NCBI GenBank assembly: GCA_900313265.1
Contig: OMRN01000037.1
Coordinates: 1 to 12,584 of the forward strand
Reading direction: 5' to 3'
DNA length: 12,584 bases
Source of the DNA: an uncultured Lachnospiraceae bacterium
GTDB lineage: Bacteria; Bacillota; Clostridia; Lachnospirales; Lachnospiraceae
The notes below the pieces were generated by a model. The model was not told the DNA's origin and made no database searches. It worked only from the letters and a program-made list of their open reading frames with translations. This document shows, one piece after another, positions 1 to 6,484 of this stretch (position 1 is its first letter; every line of letters starts with the position of its first letter). A program made the position numbers and the translations under genes.

Positions 1-449
1 TAGTCGCCTAATTTTCCCTTCGGACGATCCTTCTCAAGCTGAATCTCGTCTACAAATTCCACAGCATACTCGTACTGGCGGTTTGCCATACGTTCGAGTT
101 TGGTATGAATTGCGGTTAAGGTCTCCAATTTTACCACATTCATGGCATCCTGAAGCTCTTCCCTGCTTGCATCCTCGAAAAGGTCGGTTTCAACGACTCT
201 CTTCTGCTTAACGATTACGGTATCGAAACCTTCGGAACTCTCCATAATCATGTTCTTTGCAAAATCAATATTGTCCGCTCTTCTGCGGTATCCTTTGTTA
301 TCCAGATAAGCGAGTGCCGCCGCAAGGATATTATCCTCGTTCTTCTCAAGACCGGTGTCGAGAAGTTCCTCGGTTTCATCAATGGATGATGTCTGAATCA
401 GTGAACTCTTTCTGAGTTCTTCGCGCATTAAATCTTTTAAATCTGCCAT
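1..449 (-). CDS. Unrecognised protein, runs to or past the left edge
   Basis: An open frame starts with ATG at 449 and stays open for 149 codons to the window edge. The last two visible bases are TA, so the next codon is either Tyr or a stop; the gene may end exactly at the edge. A strong ribosome binding site (AAGGGGG) lies about six bases before the ATG. The protein begins MADLKDLMREELRKSS. It is rich in charged residues (Glu, Asp, Lys, Arg), looks mostly alpha-helical, and has no signal peptide, membrane segment, cysteine cluster or nucleotide-binding motif that I can see. I do not recognise the family and propose no function. It is transcribed divergently from the DUF1858 gene, from a plausible promoter at 507-535. 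Confidence 0.8.
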   Translation of the reverse strand, partial: MADLKDLMREELRKSSLIQTSSIDETEELLDTGLEKNEDNILAAALAYLDNKGYRRRADNIDFAKNMIMESSEGFDTVIVKQKRVVETDLFEDASREELQDAMNVVKLETLTAIHTKLERMANRQYEYAVEFVDEIQLEKDRPKGKLGD

Positions 450-506
450 GTTAACCCCCTTGATTTCACGAATCCGCGTTTGCGGCCGTGTTAAAATAGC
501 ATTACT

Positions 507-535
507 ATTGTACCGCGTTACGGGTAAAATGAAAA
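507..535 (-). promoter_or_regulatory. Probable sigma-A promoter of the left-edge gene
   Basis: Read on the minus strand, a TTTTCA -35 (530-535) and a TACAAT -10 (507-512) are separated by exactly 17 bases. Transcription would start near 500, giving a leader of about 50 bases before the ATG at 449. The -35 is only a moderate match. Its -35 lies 10 bases from the -35 of the divergent promoter for the DUF1858 gene. Confidence 0.5.
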
Positions 536-545
536 GACTTAATCA

Positions 546-574
546 TTTACAAACCCCGTTTTTTTAGATATAAT
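546..574 (+). promoter_or_regulatory. Sigma-A promoter of the DUF1858 gene
   Basis: TTTACA (546-551) and TATAAT (569-574) are separated by 17 bases, close to the vegetative consensus. The GGAGG ribosome binding site at 599-603 and the ATG at 613 follow at sensible distances, so the leader is about 30 bases. Confidence 0.8.
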
Positions 575-612
575 AAACGTGTATTGAATGGTTTAAACGG
601 AGGTAACATAGA

Positions 613-801
613 ATGGAAGTTTCCAAAGATATGACCATCGGCGAACTTTTGCAGAAAGCTCCCGAAGCAGCACCCGTACTTCTCGGTGCAGGAATGCATT
701 GCCTCGGATGTCCTGCTTCCCAGGGCGAATCCATTGCAGAAGCTGCCATGGTACACGGACTTGATGTGGATGCATTAATGGAGCAGTTACAGGCTCTGTA
801 A
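613..801 (+). CDS. DUF1858-type redox disulfide domain protein
   Basis: This 62-residue protein is a stand-alone DUF1858 domain, also known as the hybrid-cluster-protein-associated redox disulfide domain. The signature is visible: an N-terminal TIGELL segment (residues 8-13), then [12 protein letters not shown] with a CxxC pair at C30 and C33, then a helical ESIAEAA segment. The CxxC pair is presumed to be redox-active, but the physiological partner of the family is not established. It is probably cytoplasmic: no signal peptide is seen. It has its own promoter, a GGAGG site nine bases before the ATG, and a terminator downstream, so it is probably monocistronic. No hybrid cluster protein gene is present in the window. 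The nearest same-strand neighbour is a small ferredoxin. Confidence 0.9.
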   Translation: MEVSKDMTIGELLQKAPEAAPVLLGAGMHCLGCPASQGESIAEAAMVHGLDVDALMEQLQAL

Positions 802-838
802 GCTTCCCATCCAATACTTATTTACTTTCTCATGAATC

Positions 839-875
839 AAAATGCCCCGCCGGTACTACTGCCGCGGGGCATTTT
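839..875 (+). terminator. Rho-independent terminator after the DUF1858 gene
   Basis: A 12-bp perfect stem pairs 839-850 (AAAATGCCCCGC) with 864-875 (GCGGGGCATTTT) around a 13-base loop. The T run is short and lies within the stem, so it is a GC-strong hairpin with a modest U tract. Confidence 0.75.
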
Positions 876-918
876 ACTGCGGTTTGAAGCGTAAAACCAA
901 GATTAGATGCGTCTGCAC

Positions 919-947
919 TTGATATTTTATGTTCCTTGATATACAAT
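919..947 (+). promoter_or_regulatory. Sigma-A promoter of the ferredoxin gene
   Basis: TTGATA (919-924) and TACAAT (942-947) are separated by 17 bases. The predicted transcript has a leader of roughly 50 bases that contains the dyad at 968-982 and the ribosome binding site AAGGAGG at 991-997. Confidence 0.75.
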
Positions 948-967
948 TACCTCAAGTTGTAATGTAT

Positions 968-982
968 ATCGTTTCAAACGAT
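968..982 (+). repeat. Perfect inverted repeat in the ferredoxin leader
   Basis: ATCGTTT and AAACGAT form a perfect 7-bp dyad around a single central C. It lies between the predicted transcription start and the ribosome binding site. The one-base centre makes an RNA hairpin of the full stem unlikely, so a DNA operator is the more natural reading. No matching regulator can be named from sequence. Confidence 0.6.
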
Positions 983-1006
983 GATTAATCAAGGAGGTAA
1001 CTTAAA

Positions 1007-1177
1007 ATGGCATATGTAATTGGTGATGATTGCGTAATGTGTGGTGCTTGCCAGGCTCAGTGTCCTGCAGATGCAATTTCCGAGGGAGACGGCAAGTATG
1101 TAATTAATGCAGATGCTTGCATCGACTGCGGCGGATGTGCAGCTCAGTGCCCTGCTGAAGCAATCGCTCAGGGATAA
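1007..1177 (+). CDS. Small 2[4Fe-4S] ferredoxin
   Basis: The gene encodes 56 residues starting MAYVIGDDC, with two canonical cluster motifs: C9-x2-C12-x2-C15-x3-C19-P and C38-x2-C41-x2-C44-x3-C48-P. This is the length and layout of clostridial-type ferredoxins, low-potential one-electron carriers for enzymes such as pyruvate:ferredoxin oxidoreductase and hydrogenase. Each half ends in the usual CPAxAI segment, reflecting the ancestral duplication. AAGGAGG lies nine bases before the ATG. The gene has its own promoter (919-947) and a strong terminator (1194-1227), so it is a single-gene unit. It is probably highly expressed in the cytoplasm. Which enzymes it serves cannot be told from this window. 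Confidence 0.95.
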   Translation: MAYVIGDDCVMCGACQAQCPADAISEGDGKYVINADACIDCGGCAAQCPAEAIAQG

Positions 1178-1193
1178 TTCAAATTTGAATCTT

Positions 1194-1227
1194 AAAAGAG
1201 GTAACCGAAACGGTTACCTCTTTTTTT
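1194..1227 (+). terminator. Bidirectional terminator shared by the ferredoxin and dnaB
   Basis: A 14-bp stem pairs 1194-1207 with 1211-1224 around an AAA loop, with a run of seven T at 1221-1227. It ends the ferredoxin transcript strongly. Read on the minus strand the same hairpin is followed by a TTTT run, so it can also stop the convergent dnaB operon. The dnaB stop codon (1226-1228) overlaps the T run, a very tight convergent arrangement. Confidence 0.92.
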
Positions 1228-2569
1228 ATGCTTCTTCGTGCTTTTTCTCCAAATCGTGGAACTGCGTGTATTCCGGCAGCCATGCAAGCTTGATGGTTGT
1301 AGTCGGGCCGTTACGCTGTTTAGCGATAATGACTTCGGAAACATTCACATTCTCGGTTTCTTTGTTGTAATAATCCTCACGGTATAAGAACATTACAACG
1401 TCCGCGTCCTGCTCAATCGCACCGGATTCACGGAGGTCCGAAAGCATCGGGTGCTTGTCCGGACGGTCTTCCACTTTACGGCTTAGCTGCGAAAGCGCTA
1501 CAACCGGAACATTTAACTCTCTTGCCAAAGCCTTTAAGGATCTCGAAATCTCGGAAACCTCCTGCTGATGGCTGTCGCTCTTTCCGCCGCCGCTCATCAA
1601 CTGCAGGTAGTCAATAATAATCAGATCCAGACCTTTTTCCAGTTTCAGTTTACGGCATTTTGAACGAAGCTCGGCAGGTGTGATACTGCCGGTATCATCG
1701 ATTACAATCGAAGAACCTGCCACTCTGGTTGCACCTGCGGAGAGTTCTTTCCAATCTGCGGAATTCAGGCTTCCGTTACGGATTACCTGCGAACTTACCT
1801 TGGATTCCATCGCAAGGAAACGGTTTACCAGCTGTTCTTTCGACATTTCCAGACTGAACATGGCAACCTGTTTCTTTTCTTTCATGGCAACATGCAGGGC
1901 AATATTCAAAGCAAATGCGGTTTTACCCATGGAAGGTCTTGCCGCAATGATTACCAGATCCGAAGGCTGTAAGCCGGCGGTACAAAAATCAAGATCGCGG
2001 AAACCGGTGGGAATACCGGTCACCTTTCCGCCTGCCTTGCCCGCTTTCTCAATCGCTTCGAGTGCGTTCATAACCACGTCTTCAATCGGAACAAAATCCG
2101 TGCTTCCGCGGCGCTGTACGACTTCAAATACCTTTTTCTCCGCATCATCGAAGATTTTTTCGAGCTTTTCCGTCCCCTCGTAGCAGGCTTTGGAAATCTC
2201 TTCATTGGTTTTAATCATTTTACGCAGAACCGATTTTTCGTAAACGATTTGCGCATAGGCTTTCACATTCGCACTGGTCGGCACGGCATCTATAAATTCA
2301 CGCACATAAGCTAAAGAGCTTACCTCCGGCGGAACATTTTTTTCTTTTAACTTGTCCTGAAGCGTTACCAGATCGACAACTCTTCCGGAATTCGAAAGTT
2401 CCACCATGGCATCAAAAATAACACCGTACTGCTTATTATAAAAATCATCCCCCGTAAGGATTTCGCTTGCGGAGGAGATTGCCTGGGAGTCCATCAGCAT
2501 GGCGCCGAGGACGCTCTGTTCACTCTCGTTGGAGTGCGGCATGATTCGTTTTACAATTTCTTCTTCCAT
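1226..2569 (-). CDS. dnaB: Replicative DNA helicase DnaB (DnaC in Bacillus naming)
   Basis: This 447-residue protein is a normal-length replicative helicase, the hexameric ATP-driven motor that unwinds DNA at the fork and recruits primase. The N-terminal helical domain (about 10-150) opens with PHSNESEQSVLGAML. The RecA-like domain (about 180-447) carries Walker A (ARPSMGKT, 210-217), Walker B (LIIIDYLQLM, 316-325, with D320), the LSQLSR segment (359-364), DLRESGAIEQDAD (378-390) and the arginine-finger region AKQRNGPT (416-423). It is the last gene of gdpP-rplI-dnaB, 18 bases after rplI. Its ribosome binding site is weak (GGAAAGA), which suggests some coupling to rplI translation. The shared terminator at 1194-1227 ends the operon. 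No intein or truncation is seen. Confidence 0.98.
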   Translation of the reverse strand: MEEEIVKRIMPHSNESEQSVLGAMLMDSQAISSASEILTGDDFYNKQYGVIFDAMVELSNSGRVVDLVTLQDKLKEKNVPPEVSSLAYVREFIDAVPTSANVKAYAQIVYEKSVLRKMIKTNEEISKACYEGTEKLEKIFDDAEKKVFEVVQRRGSTDFVPIEDVVMNALEAIEKAGKAGGKVTGIPTGFRDLDFCTAGLQPSDLVIIAARPSMGKTAFALNIALHVAMKEKKQVAMFSLEMSKEQLVNRFLAMESKVSSQVIRNGSLNSADWKELSAGATRVAGSSIVIDDTGSITPAELRSKCRKLKLEKGLDLIIIDYLQLMSGGGKSDSHQQEVSEISRSLKALARELNVPVVALSQLSRKVEDRPDKHPMLSDLRESGAIEQDADVVMFLYREDYYNKETENVNVSEVIIAKQRNGPTTTIKLAWLPEYTQFHDLEKKHEEA

Positions 2570-2587
2570 GTTACTGTCTTTCCAATC

Positions 2588-3037
2588 TTACTTCTCGGGT
2601 TCCACATGAACCTTCAGCTCCGCCGTTACCTTCGGATGCAGACGGATGGGCACATCGAATTCTCCGACGCTCTTAATGGAATCCGGGAGAACGATTTTTT
2701 TCTTATCCACGGTAATGGAATGCTGGTCGGAAAGCGCCTTGGCAATTTCCTTGCCGGTTACCGCGCCGAATGCACGTCCGCCTTCTCCCACCTTGATTCC
2801 GACGGTAACGGAAAGGCTTTCGATTCTTGCCCCGAGCTCTTTTGCGGCCTCAAGCTGCTCTTTCTCCACCTTCGCCTGATTGGCTTTCTGCAATTTTAAA
2901 TCGTTCATGTTCGCGCCGTTTGCTTCCACGCCGATCTTTTTGGGTAAAATATAATTCCTTGCGTATCCGTCGTTTACCTCGATGGTATCGCCTTTCTTTC
3001 CGAGGCTTTTCACGTCCTGCAATAAAATAACTTTCAT
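2588..3037 (-). CDS. rplI: 50S ribosomal protein bL9
   Basis: This 149-residue protein matches bL9 over its whole usual length. The N-terminal rRNA-binding domain begins MKVILLQDVKSLGKKGD and contains the hallmark NDGYARNYILP (22-32). A long connecting helix (about 42-75) follows, then the C-terminal domain (about 76-149) with GGRAFGAVTGKEI. bL9 binds 23S rRNA near the L1 stalk and helps maintain reading-frame fidelity. The ribosome binding site GGAAGGAA lies about ten bases before the ATG. The gene sits 24 bases after gdpP and 18 bases before dnaB, the order widely conserved in Firmicutes. Confidence 0.98.
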   Translation of the reverse strand: MKVILLQDVKSLGKKGDTIEVNDGYARNYILPKKIGVEANGANMNDLKLQKANQAKVEKEQLEAAKELGARIESLSVTVGIKVGEGGRAFGAVTGKEIAKALSDQHSITVDKKKIVLPDSIKSVGEFDVPIRLHPKVTAELKVHVEPEK

Positions 3038-3061
3038 GATATCGTAATTCCTTCCGACTTA

Positions 3062-5128
3062 TTAGATTTCTCCGTTTGATGCCATCTCATCGAGGGTCTG
3101 CTGCAGTTTCGAAACCACATCTTCGACCTTGGCATCCTTAAACTGTGCACCGGCGATATTCATGTGACCGCCGCCGCCCATGCGCTCCATAATAACCTGA
3201 ACATTGACTTCGTCGATGGAACGCGCGGAGATGTATATTGTGTTATTGTAATCCGTAAAGACAAAGCTTGCCTTGATTCCGTTGATGTTAAGAAGCTCGT
3301 TGGCTGCCTGTGCGGCAACAACCGTAGGCGACTTGCAGTGTGCGGCATCGCAGACCGCGATGGCATAATCGTTACGATAAATGACGGTATCCTTAACGGT
3401 CTCCGCCTTCGCCATGTATTCGGATGCATCGTCGCGGAACAGTTTTCTGACGCGGGTCACATCGGCGCCGCTTCTTCTGAGGAATGCAGCCGCTTCAAAG
3501 GTACGCACGCCGGTCTTTGCCACAAAGCTGTTGGTATCCATCACGATACCGCCGTAAAGTGCATCGGCTTCGCAGCTCTTTAATTTGATACCGTTTTCCA
3601 CATACTGCAGAACTTCCGCAACCATTTCGCATGCGGAGGATGCATAGGGTTCGACATAGGAAAGCGTCGCGTTCTCGATGGTTTCCTCACCCTGACGGTG
3701 ATGATCCAGAACAACAATGGCCTTACAGCATTTAATCAATTCCGGACATTCCGTAATGGACGGTTTGTTGATATCAACCACAACAAGAACCGCATTGTTT
3801 CCGACGGCGGTAAGCGCCTGTTCGGAGTTTATAATTAAGTCCGAATCATAATCTTCATTGTTAATAAACAGATCCACAATCGGCTGCAGGGACTGCGTTA
3901 CGGTATTTAACACGATATGCGCCTTTTTGCCCATGGAGTTTGCGATACAGTAAATACCGACCGCCGCACCGAAGCTGTCCACATCGCCGAGACGGTGTCC
4001 CATAATGAATACCTGATCCTTTGTGGAAAGGATTTCCTGCAGGGCCTGCGCTTTTACACGGGCCTTAACGCGGGTATTCTTCTCAAGCTGCTGGCTCTTT
4101 CCGCCGAAGTACTGAATCTGGCCGGGCATTTTTACAACCGCCTGGTCGCCGCCACGGCCGAGTGCCAGATCGACGGCAGCTCTGGAAAATTCCACATTCT
4201 GCGCATAGGTAAGACCGCCGAGTCCGATACCGATACTTAACGTCATGGCTCTTTCGTTTCCGATATTTACGGTCTTTACTTCTTCCAAAAGATCAAATCT
4301 CTGGTCCTTTAACTGCATTACCGCTTTCTTTCGCATGATGACCATGAATTTGTCTTTCTCGATTTTCTTTACAATACCGTCAATCGATGCAATGTATTTG
4401 TTGATTTTTCTCTCGATTAATGCAAGAAGCAGGGTGGCACGTACTTCTTCGACGCCCTCTAACGCTTCTTCATAGTTGTCTAAGTAAACCAGTCCGACGG
4501 CAAGACTCTGGTCGTCGTTTTCCTGCAGGGCAATCTTTAAAGCCGTTTCGTCAAAAAGATAAATGCCGATTAAGGAGCTTTCTTCCTCGGTTTCAAAGAA
4601 TTCCGAATCCTTTACCATTTCCGTTATATCAATCTGACGGATCAAAATCCGGAAGAAGCGATCCTCGAATTTTAAGGATAATTCTTCCTCTTCCCAGCGT
4701 CCGCCCTGTTCATCGATTCTTCCGTTCGGAATCGTGTCTTTGGTAATTTCCGGAAAAATATTCTGAATGGTCTGTTTCGTTTTGCGCGAAACGCCCGTGA
4801 GATTTTCGAAGGCATCGTTTACCCAGAGGATTCTTCCGTTTTCATCCATAAGGGCATGCGGCGTTTTCAGTTCGCGTAAGATTGCTTTCTGGACCTGTCC
4901 GTACTGCGTGGCAAAGCTTACCATTTCATCGAGAAGGAACGAGCGAAGATACAGCCATAATGCCAGTATTCCGATAAAATAAAGAATAACAAAAATACTG
5001 ACGGCAATACCCGCTCTGACATTCAGAAAATATATGGGAACATTAGCGGCGATTAACAATACGCCGAGCAGAATCAGCAGCAGAAAAAAGACTTTGATTT
5101 TTCCTGTTACCTTCAGTTTCTTCGACAT
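3062..5128 (-). CDS. gdpP: Cyclic-di-AMP phosphodiesterase GdpP
   Basis: This 688-residue membrane protein hydrolyses c-di-AMP to pApA, lowering a second messenger that controls potassium uptake, osmotic balance and wall stress. Two membrane segments lie at about 13-35 and 40-62. They are followed by a PAS-like domain (about 80-170, with GRILWVNDAFENLTG), a degenerate GGDEF domain (about 185-340) and the DHH/DHHA1 catalytic region (about 370-685). Metal ligands are visible: H378, D382 and D384 (GHRLGDVD), D452, DHH at 475-477 and D531 (MDTNSF); the DHHA1 motif GGGGHMNIAG is at 651-660. All expected catalytic residues are present. The ATG at 5128 is chosen because GGAGGGG lies eight bases before it; an in-frame ATG 36 bases upstream has no such site. 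It is the first gene of gdpP-rplI-dnaB. Confidence 0.96.
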   Translation of the reverse strand: MSKKLKVTGKIKVFFLLLILLGVLLIAANVPIYFLNVRAGIAVSIFVILYFIGILALWLYLRSFLLDEMVSFATQYGQVQKAILRELKTPHALMDENGRILWVNDAFENLTGVSRKTKQTIQNIFPEITKDTIPNGRIDEQGGRWEEEELSLKFEDRFFRILIRQIDITEMVKDSEFFETEEESSLIGIYLFDETALKIALQENDDQSLAVGLVYLDNYEEALEGVEEVRATLLLALIERKINKYIASIDGIVKKIEKDKFMVIMRKKAVMQLKDQRFDLLEEVKTVNIGNERAMTLSIGIGLGGLTYAQNVEFSRAAVDLALGRGGDQAVVKMPGQIQYFGGKSQQLEKNTRVKARVKAQALQEILSTKDQVFIMGHRLGDVDSFGAAVGIYCIANSMGKKAHIVLNTVTQSLQPIVDLFINNEDYDSDLIINSEQALTAVGNNAVLVVVDINKPSITECPELIKCCKAIVVLDHHRQGEETIENATLSYVEPYASSACEMVAEVLQYVENGIKLKSCEADALYGGIVMDTNSFVAKTGVRTFEAAAFLRRSGADVTRVRKLFRDDASEYMAKAETVKDTVIYRNDYAIAVCDAAHCKSPTVVAAQAANELLNINGIKASFVFTDYNNTIYISARSIDEVNVQVIMERMGGGGHMNIAGAQFKDAKVEDVVSKLQQTLDEMASNGEI

Positions 5129-5136
5129 GCGTCTTT

Positions 5137-5143
5137 CCCCTCC
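5137..5143 (-). promoter_or_regulatory. Ribosome binding site that fixes the gdpP start
   Basis: GGAGGGG on the minus strand lies eight bases before the ATG at 5128. It favours the 688-residue protein starting MSKKLKV over a longer form starting at 5164. Confidence 0.8.
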
Positions 5144-5190
5144 GAAACGGCATCTTTGAAACAATTATCGAATAAGCCCAAAATCAATTT

Positions 5191-5199
5191 ATTATATCA
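5191..5199 (-). promoter_or_regulatory. Extended -10 promoter of gdpP-rplI-dnaB
   Basis: On the minus strand TGATATAAT gives an extended -10 (TG-n-TATAAT). No good -35 is seen at 16-18 bases upstream, as expected for extended -10 promoters. The start point would be near 5184, about 55 bases before the gdpP ATG. It lies just downstream of the rpsR terminator, so gdpP-rplI-dnaB is probably transcribed independently of rpsF-ssb-rpsR. Confidence 0.6.
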
Positions 5200-5268
5200 T
5201 ATTTTAAGAAGGGATGCCATAAAAATATAAACGGTGGCTTTTCAATCGGGCCGGGACAGCCTGCGCAT

Positions 5269-5301
5269 AAAAAAACTGCCGCTTAAACCTGCGGCAGTTT
5301 T
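5269..5301 (-). terminator. Rho-independent terminator of rpsF-ssb-rpsR
   Basis: A stem pairs 5272-5282 with 5291-5301 (core CTGCCGC/GCGGCAG) around an eight-base loop. On the minus strand it runs into seven T. It begins 19 bases after the rpsR stop codon and separates that operon from gdpP. Confidence 0.92.
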
Positions 5302-5319
5302 AAATCGTAATCGTTATGA

Positions 5320-5577
5320 TTAATCCATTACGTAGGGCATAAGTGCAACGTGGCGTGCTCTCTTGATGGCAACGGTAAGTGCTCTCTGATGCTTTGCACA
5401 GTTTCCGGTGATTCTTCTGGGAAGAATCTTGCCTCTCTCGGATACGTATCTTTTTAACTTTGCGGTATCCTTGTAATCAATGCCACTGTCTTTTCCACAG
5501 AAAGTGCAGACTTTCTTTCTTCTGTGAACTCCGCCCTTCTTTCTGAAATCGGGCTTATCTGATTTAACAAAAGCCAT
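5320..5577 (-). CDS. rpsR: 30S ribosomal protein bS18, zinc-binding form
   Basis: This 85-residue bS18 binds the central domain of 16S rRNA as a partner of bS6. The conserved core is clear: [19 protein letters not shown] (33-51) and [20 protein letters not shown] (52-71). It is the zinc-binding (C+) paralogue type, with CxxC at C24 and C27 plus C60 and H63. Many bacteria instead or also carry a form that has lost these ligands and is used under zinc limitation; only this form is present here. AAGGAGG lies six bases before the ATG. It is the last gene of rpsF-ssb-rpsR, 29 bases after ssb, and a strong terminator follows. Confidence 0.98.
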   Translation of the reverse strand: MAFVKSDKPDFRKKGGVHRRKKVCTFCGKDSGIDYKDTAKLKRYVSERGKILPRRITGNCAKHQRALTVAIKRARHVALMPYVMD

Positions 5578-5606
5578 AATGTGCCTCCTTCATAAACCCC
5601 CAACCG

Positions 5607-6044
5607 TTAAAACGGTAAAGTCGAATCGGTTGAGCTGTCAAACTTCATGAAATCGCCGTCTCCTGCGGTGCTTCCGTCAGAGGAATCTCCGCCGTTTCCG
5701 AAAGAACCGTTTGCGGAAGCAGCATTCTTGCTTTCACAGAATTCCTGGTCTTCTGCCACAACATCGGTGGTATAAACCTTCTGTCCTTCCTTGTTGGTAT
5801 AACTTCCGGTCTGAATACGGCCTGTAACCAATACTTTCGTTCCCTTATGAAGATATTTCTCAGCAAACTCTCCGGCTTTGCCAAAAGCTACAATGTTAAT
5901 AAAATCCGTGCTGTTCTCTTCATTTTTGGAAAATCTTCTGTCTACGGCAAGAGAGTATCTTGCAACTGCTGTAGGGTTCTCACCCTGCGAATATCTCACA
6001 TCGGGATCACGGGTCAGACGACCCATTAAAATTACTTTATTCAT
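5607..6044 (-). CDS. ssb: Single-stranded DNA-binding protein
   Basis: This 145-residue SSB has an N-terminal OB fold (about 1-105) opening MNKVILMGRLTRDPDVRYS, with DFINIVAFGKAGEFAEKYL (47-65) and GTKVLVTGRIQTGSYTN (68-84). A Gly/Ser/Asp-rich flexible linker follows (about 106-135). The C-terminal tip ends in LPF, the peptide that docks partner proteins of replication and repair. The tip is unusually rich in Ser and Thr: the last ten residues contain only two Asp. The gene lies between rpsF and rpsR, 14 bases after rpsF, with a weak AGCAGG-like ribosome binding site, consistent with translational coupling. Confidence 0.97.
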   Translation of the reverse strand: MNKVILMGRLTRDPDVRYSQGENPTAVARYSLAVDRRFSKNEENSTDFINIVAFGKAGEFAEKYLHKGTKVLVTGRIQTGSYTNKEGQKVYTTDVVAEDQEFCESKNAASANGSFGNGGDSSDGSTAGDGDFMKFDSSTDSTLPF

Positions 6045-6058
6045 ATAAAACCTGCTTT

Positions 6059-6349
6059 CTATTGCTCGTCCTGTCTAACGCATAAGTATCTGATCACGCC
6101 GTCCATGATACGAACTCTGTTTTCGATTTCGATCGGTGCGGTCGACTCAGCCTCGAAACGGATGAAATAGTAGTAAGCTTCACTCATTTTCTGGATTTCG
6201 TAAGCAAGTTTCTTCTTGCCCCAGTCATCCACTTCTGTGATTACACCACCGAATCTTTCGATGAGCGCCTTGCATTTGTCTACAACGGCTGCTCTTCCGT
6301 CATCTTCGAGCTTAGCATTGACAACAACGCATAATTCATACTTGTTCAT
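6059..6349 (-). CDS. rpsF: 30S ribosomal protein bS6
   Basis: This 96-residue protein is a full-length bS6, which forms a heterodimer with bS18 on the platform of the 30S subunit. Conserved segments are MNKYELCVVVNAKL at the start, DDWGKKKLAYEIQKMSEAYY (41-60) and ENRVRIMDGVIRYLCVR (76-92). AAGGAGG lies eight bases before the ATG. It opens the rpsF-ssb-rpsR operon, with a near-consensus extended promoter at 6422-6450 and a leader of about 65 bases. In several bacteria the S6:S18 complex binds an mRNA structure in this leader. I did not find a convincing version of that structure here, so such control remains only a possibility. Confidence 0.98.
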   Translation of the reverse strand: MNKYELCVVVNAKLEDDGRAAVVDKCKALIERFGGVITEVDDWGKKKLAYEIQKMSEAYYYFIRFEAESTAPIEIENRVRIMDGVIRYLCVRQDEQ

Positions 6350-6421
6350 GCTAGTTACCTCCTTTTGGTCTCTGGCCCTTCATCCATGTGAAGAGCAAGG
6401 AATTAAACATCACGGACCTAT

Positions 6422-6450
6422 ATAGTATCATAAAAAAATTGCGGTTTCAA
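6422..6450 (-). promoter_or_regulatory. Promoter of rpsF-ssb-rpsR, overlapping the upstream terminator
   Basis: On the minus strand TTGAAA (-35, 6445-6450) and TACTAT (-10, 6422-6427) are 17 bases apart, with a TG-n extension before the -10. The -35 lies within an arm of the sirtuin terminator hairpin, and the terminator's T run forms part of the promoter spacer. Confidence 0.8.
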
Positions 6451-6465
6451 GATGAAATCCGCAAT
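6432..6465 (-). terminator. Rho-independent terminator of the paaK-ACT-sirtuin cluster
   Basis: On the minus strand ATTGCGG (6465-6459) pairs with CCGCAAT (6444-6438), and TTTCA pairs with TGAAA inside, with one bulged base and a three-base loop. A T run follows (6438-6432). The hairpin begins about 20 bases after the sirtuin stop codon. Confidence 0.85.
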
Positions 6466-6484
6466 CTTTTTCGTATTTTTCAAA

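Noticed and set aside
1680..2183. Plus-strand open frame of 167 codons
   Set aside because: It lies wholly inside dnaB on the opposite strand, has no ribosome binding site, and its Ser/Phe/Ala-rich product looks like an antisense shadow.
2534..2899. Plus-strand open frame of 121 codons
   Set aside because: It is antisense to rplI and the dnaB start, with no recognisable motif. rplI and dnaB are certain.
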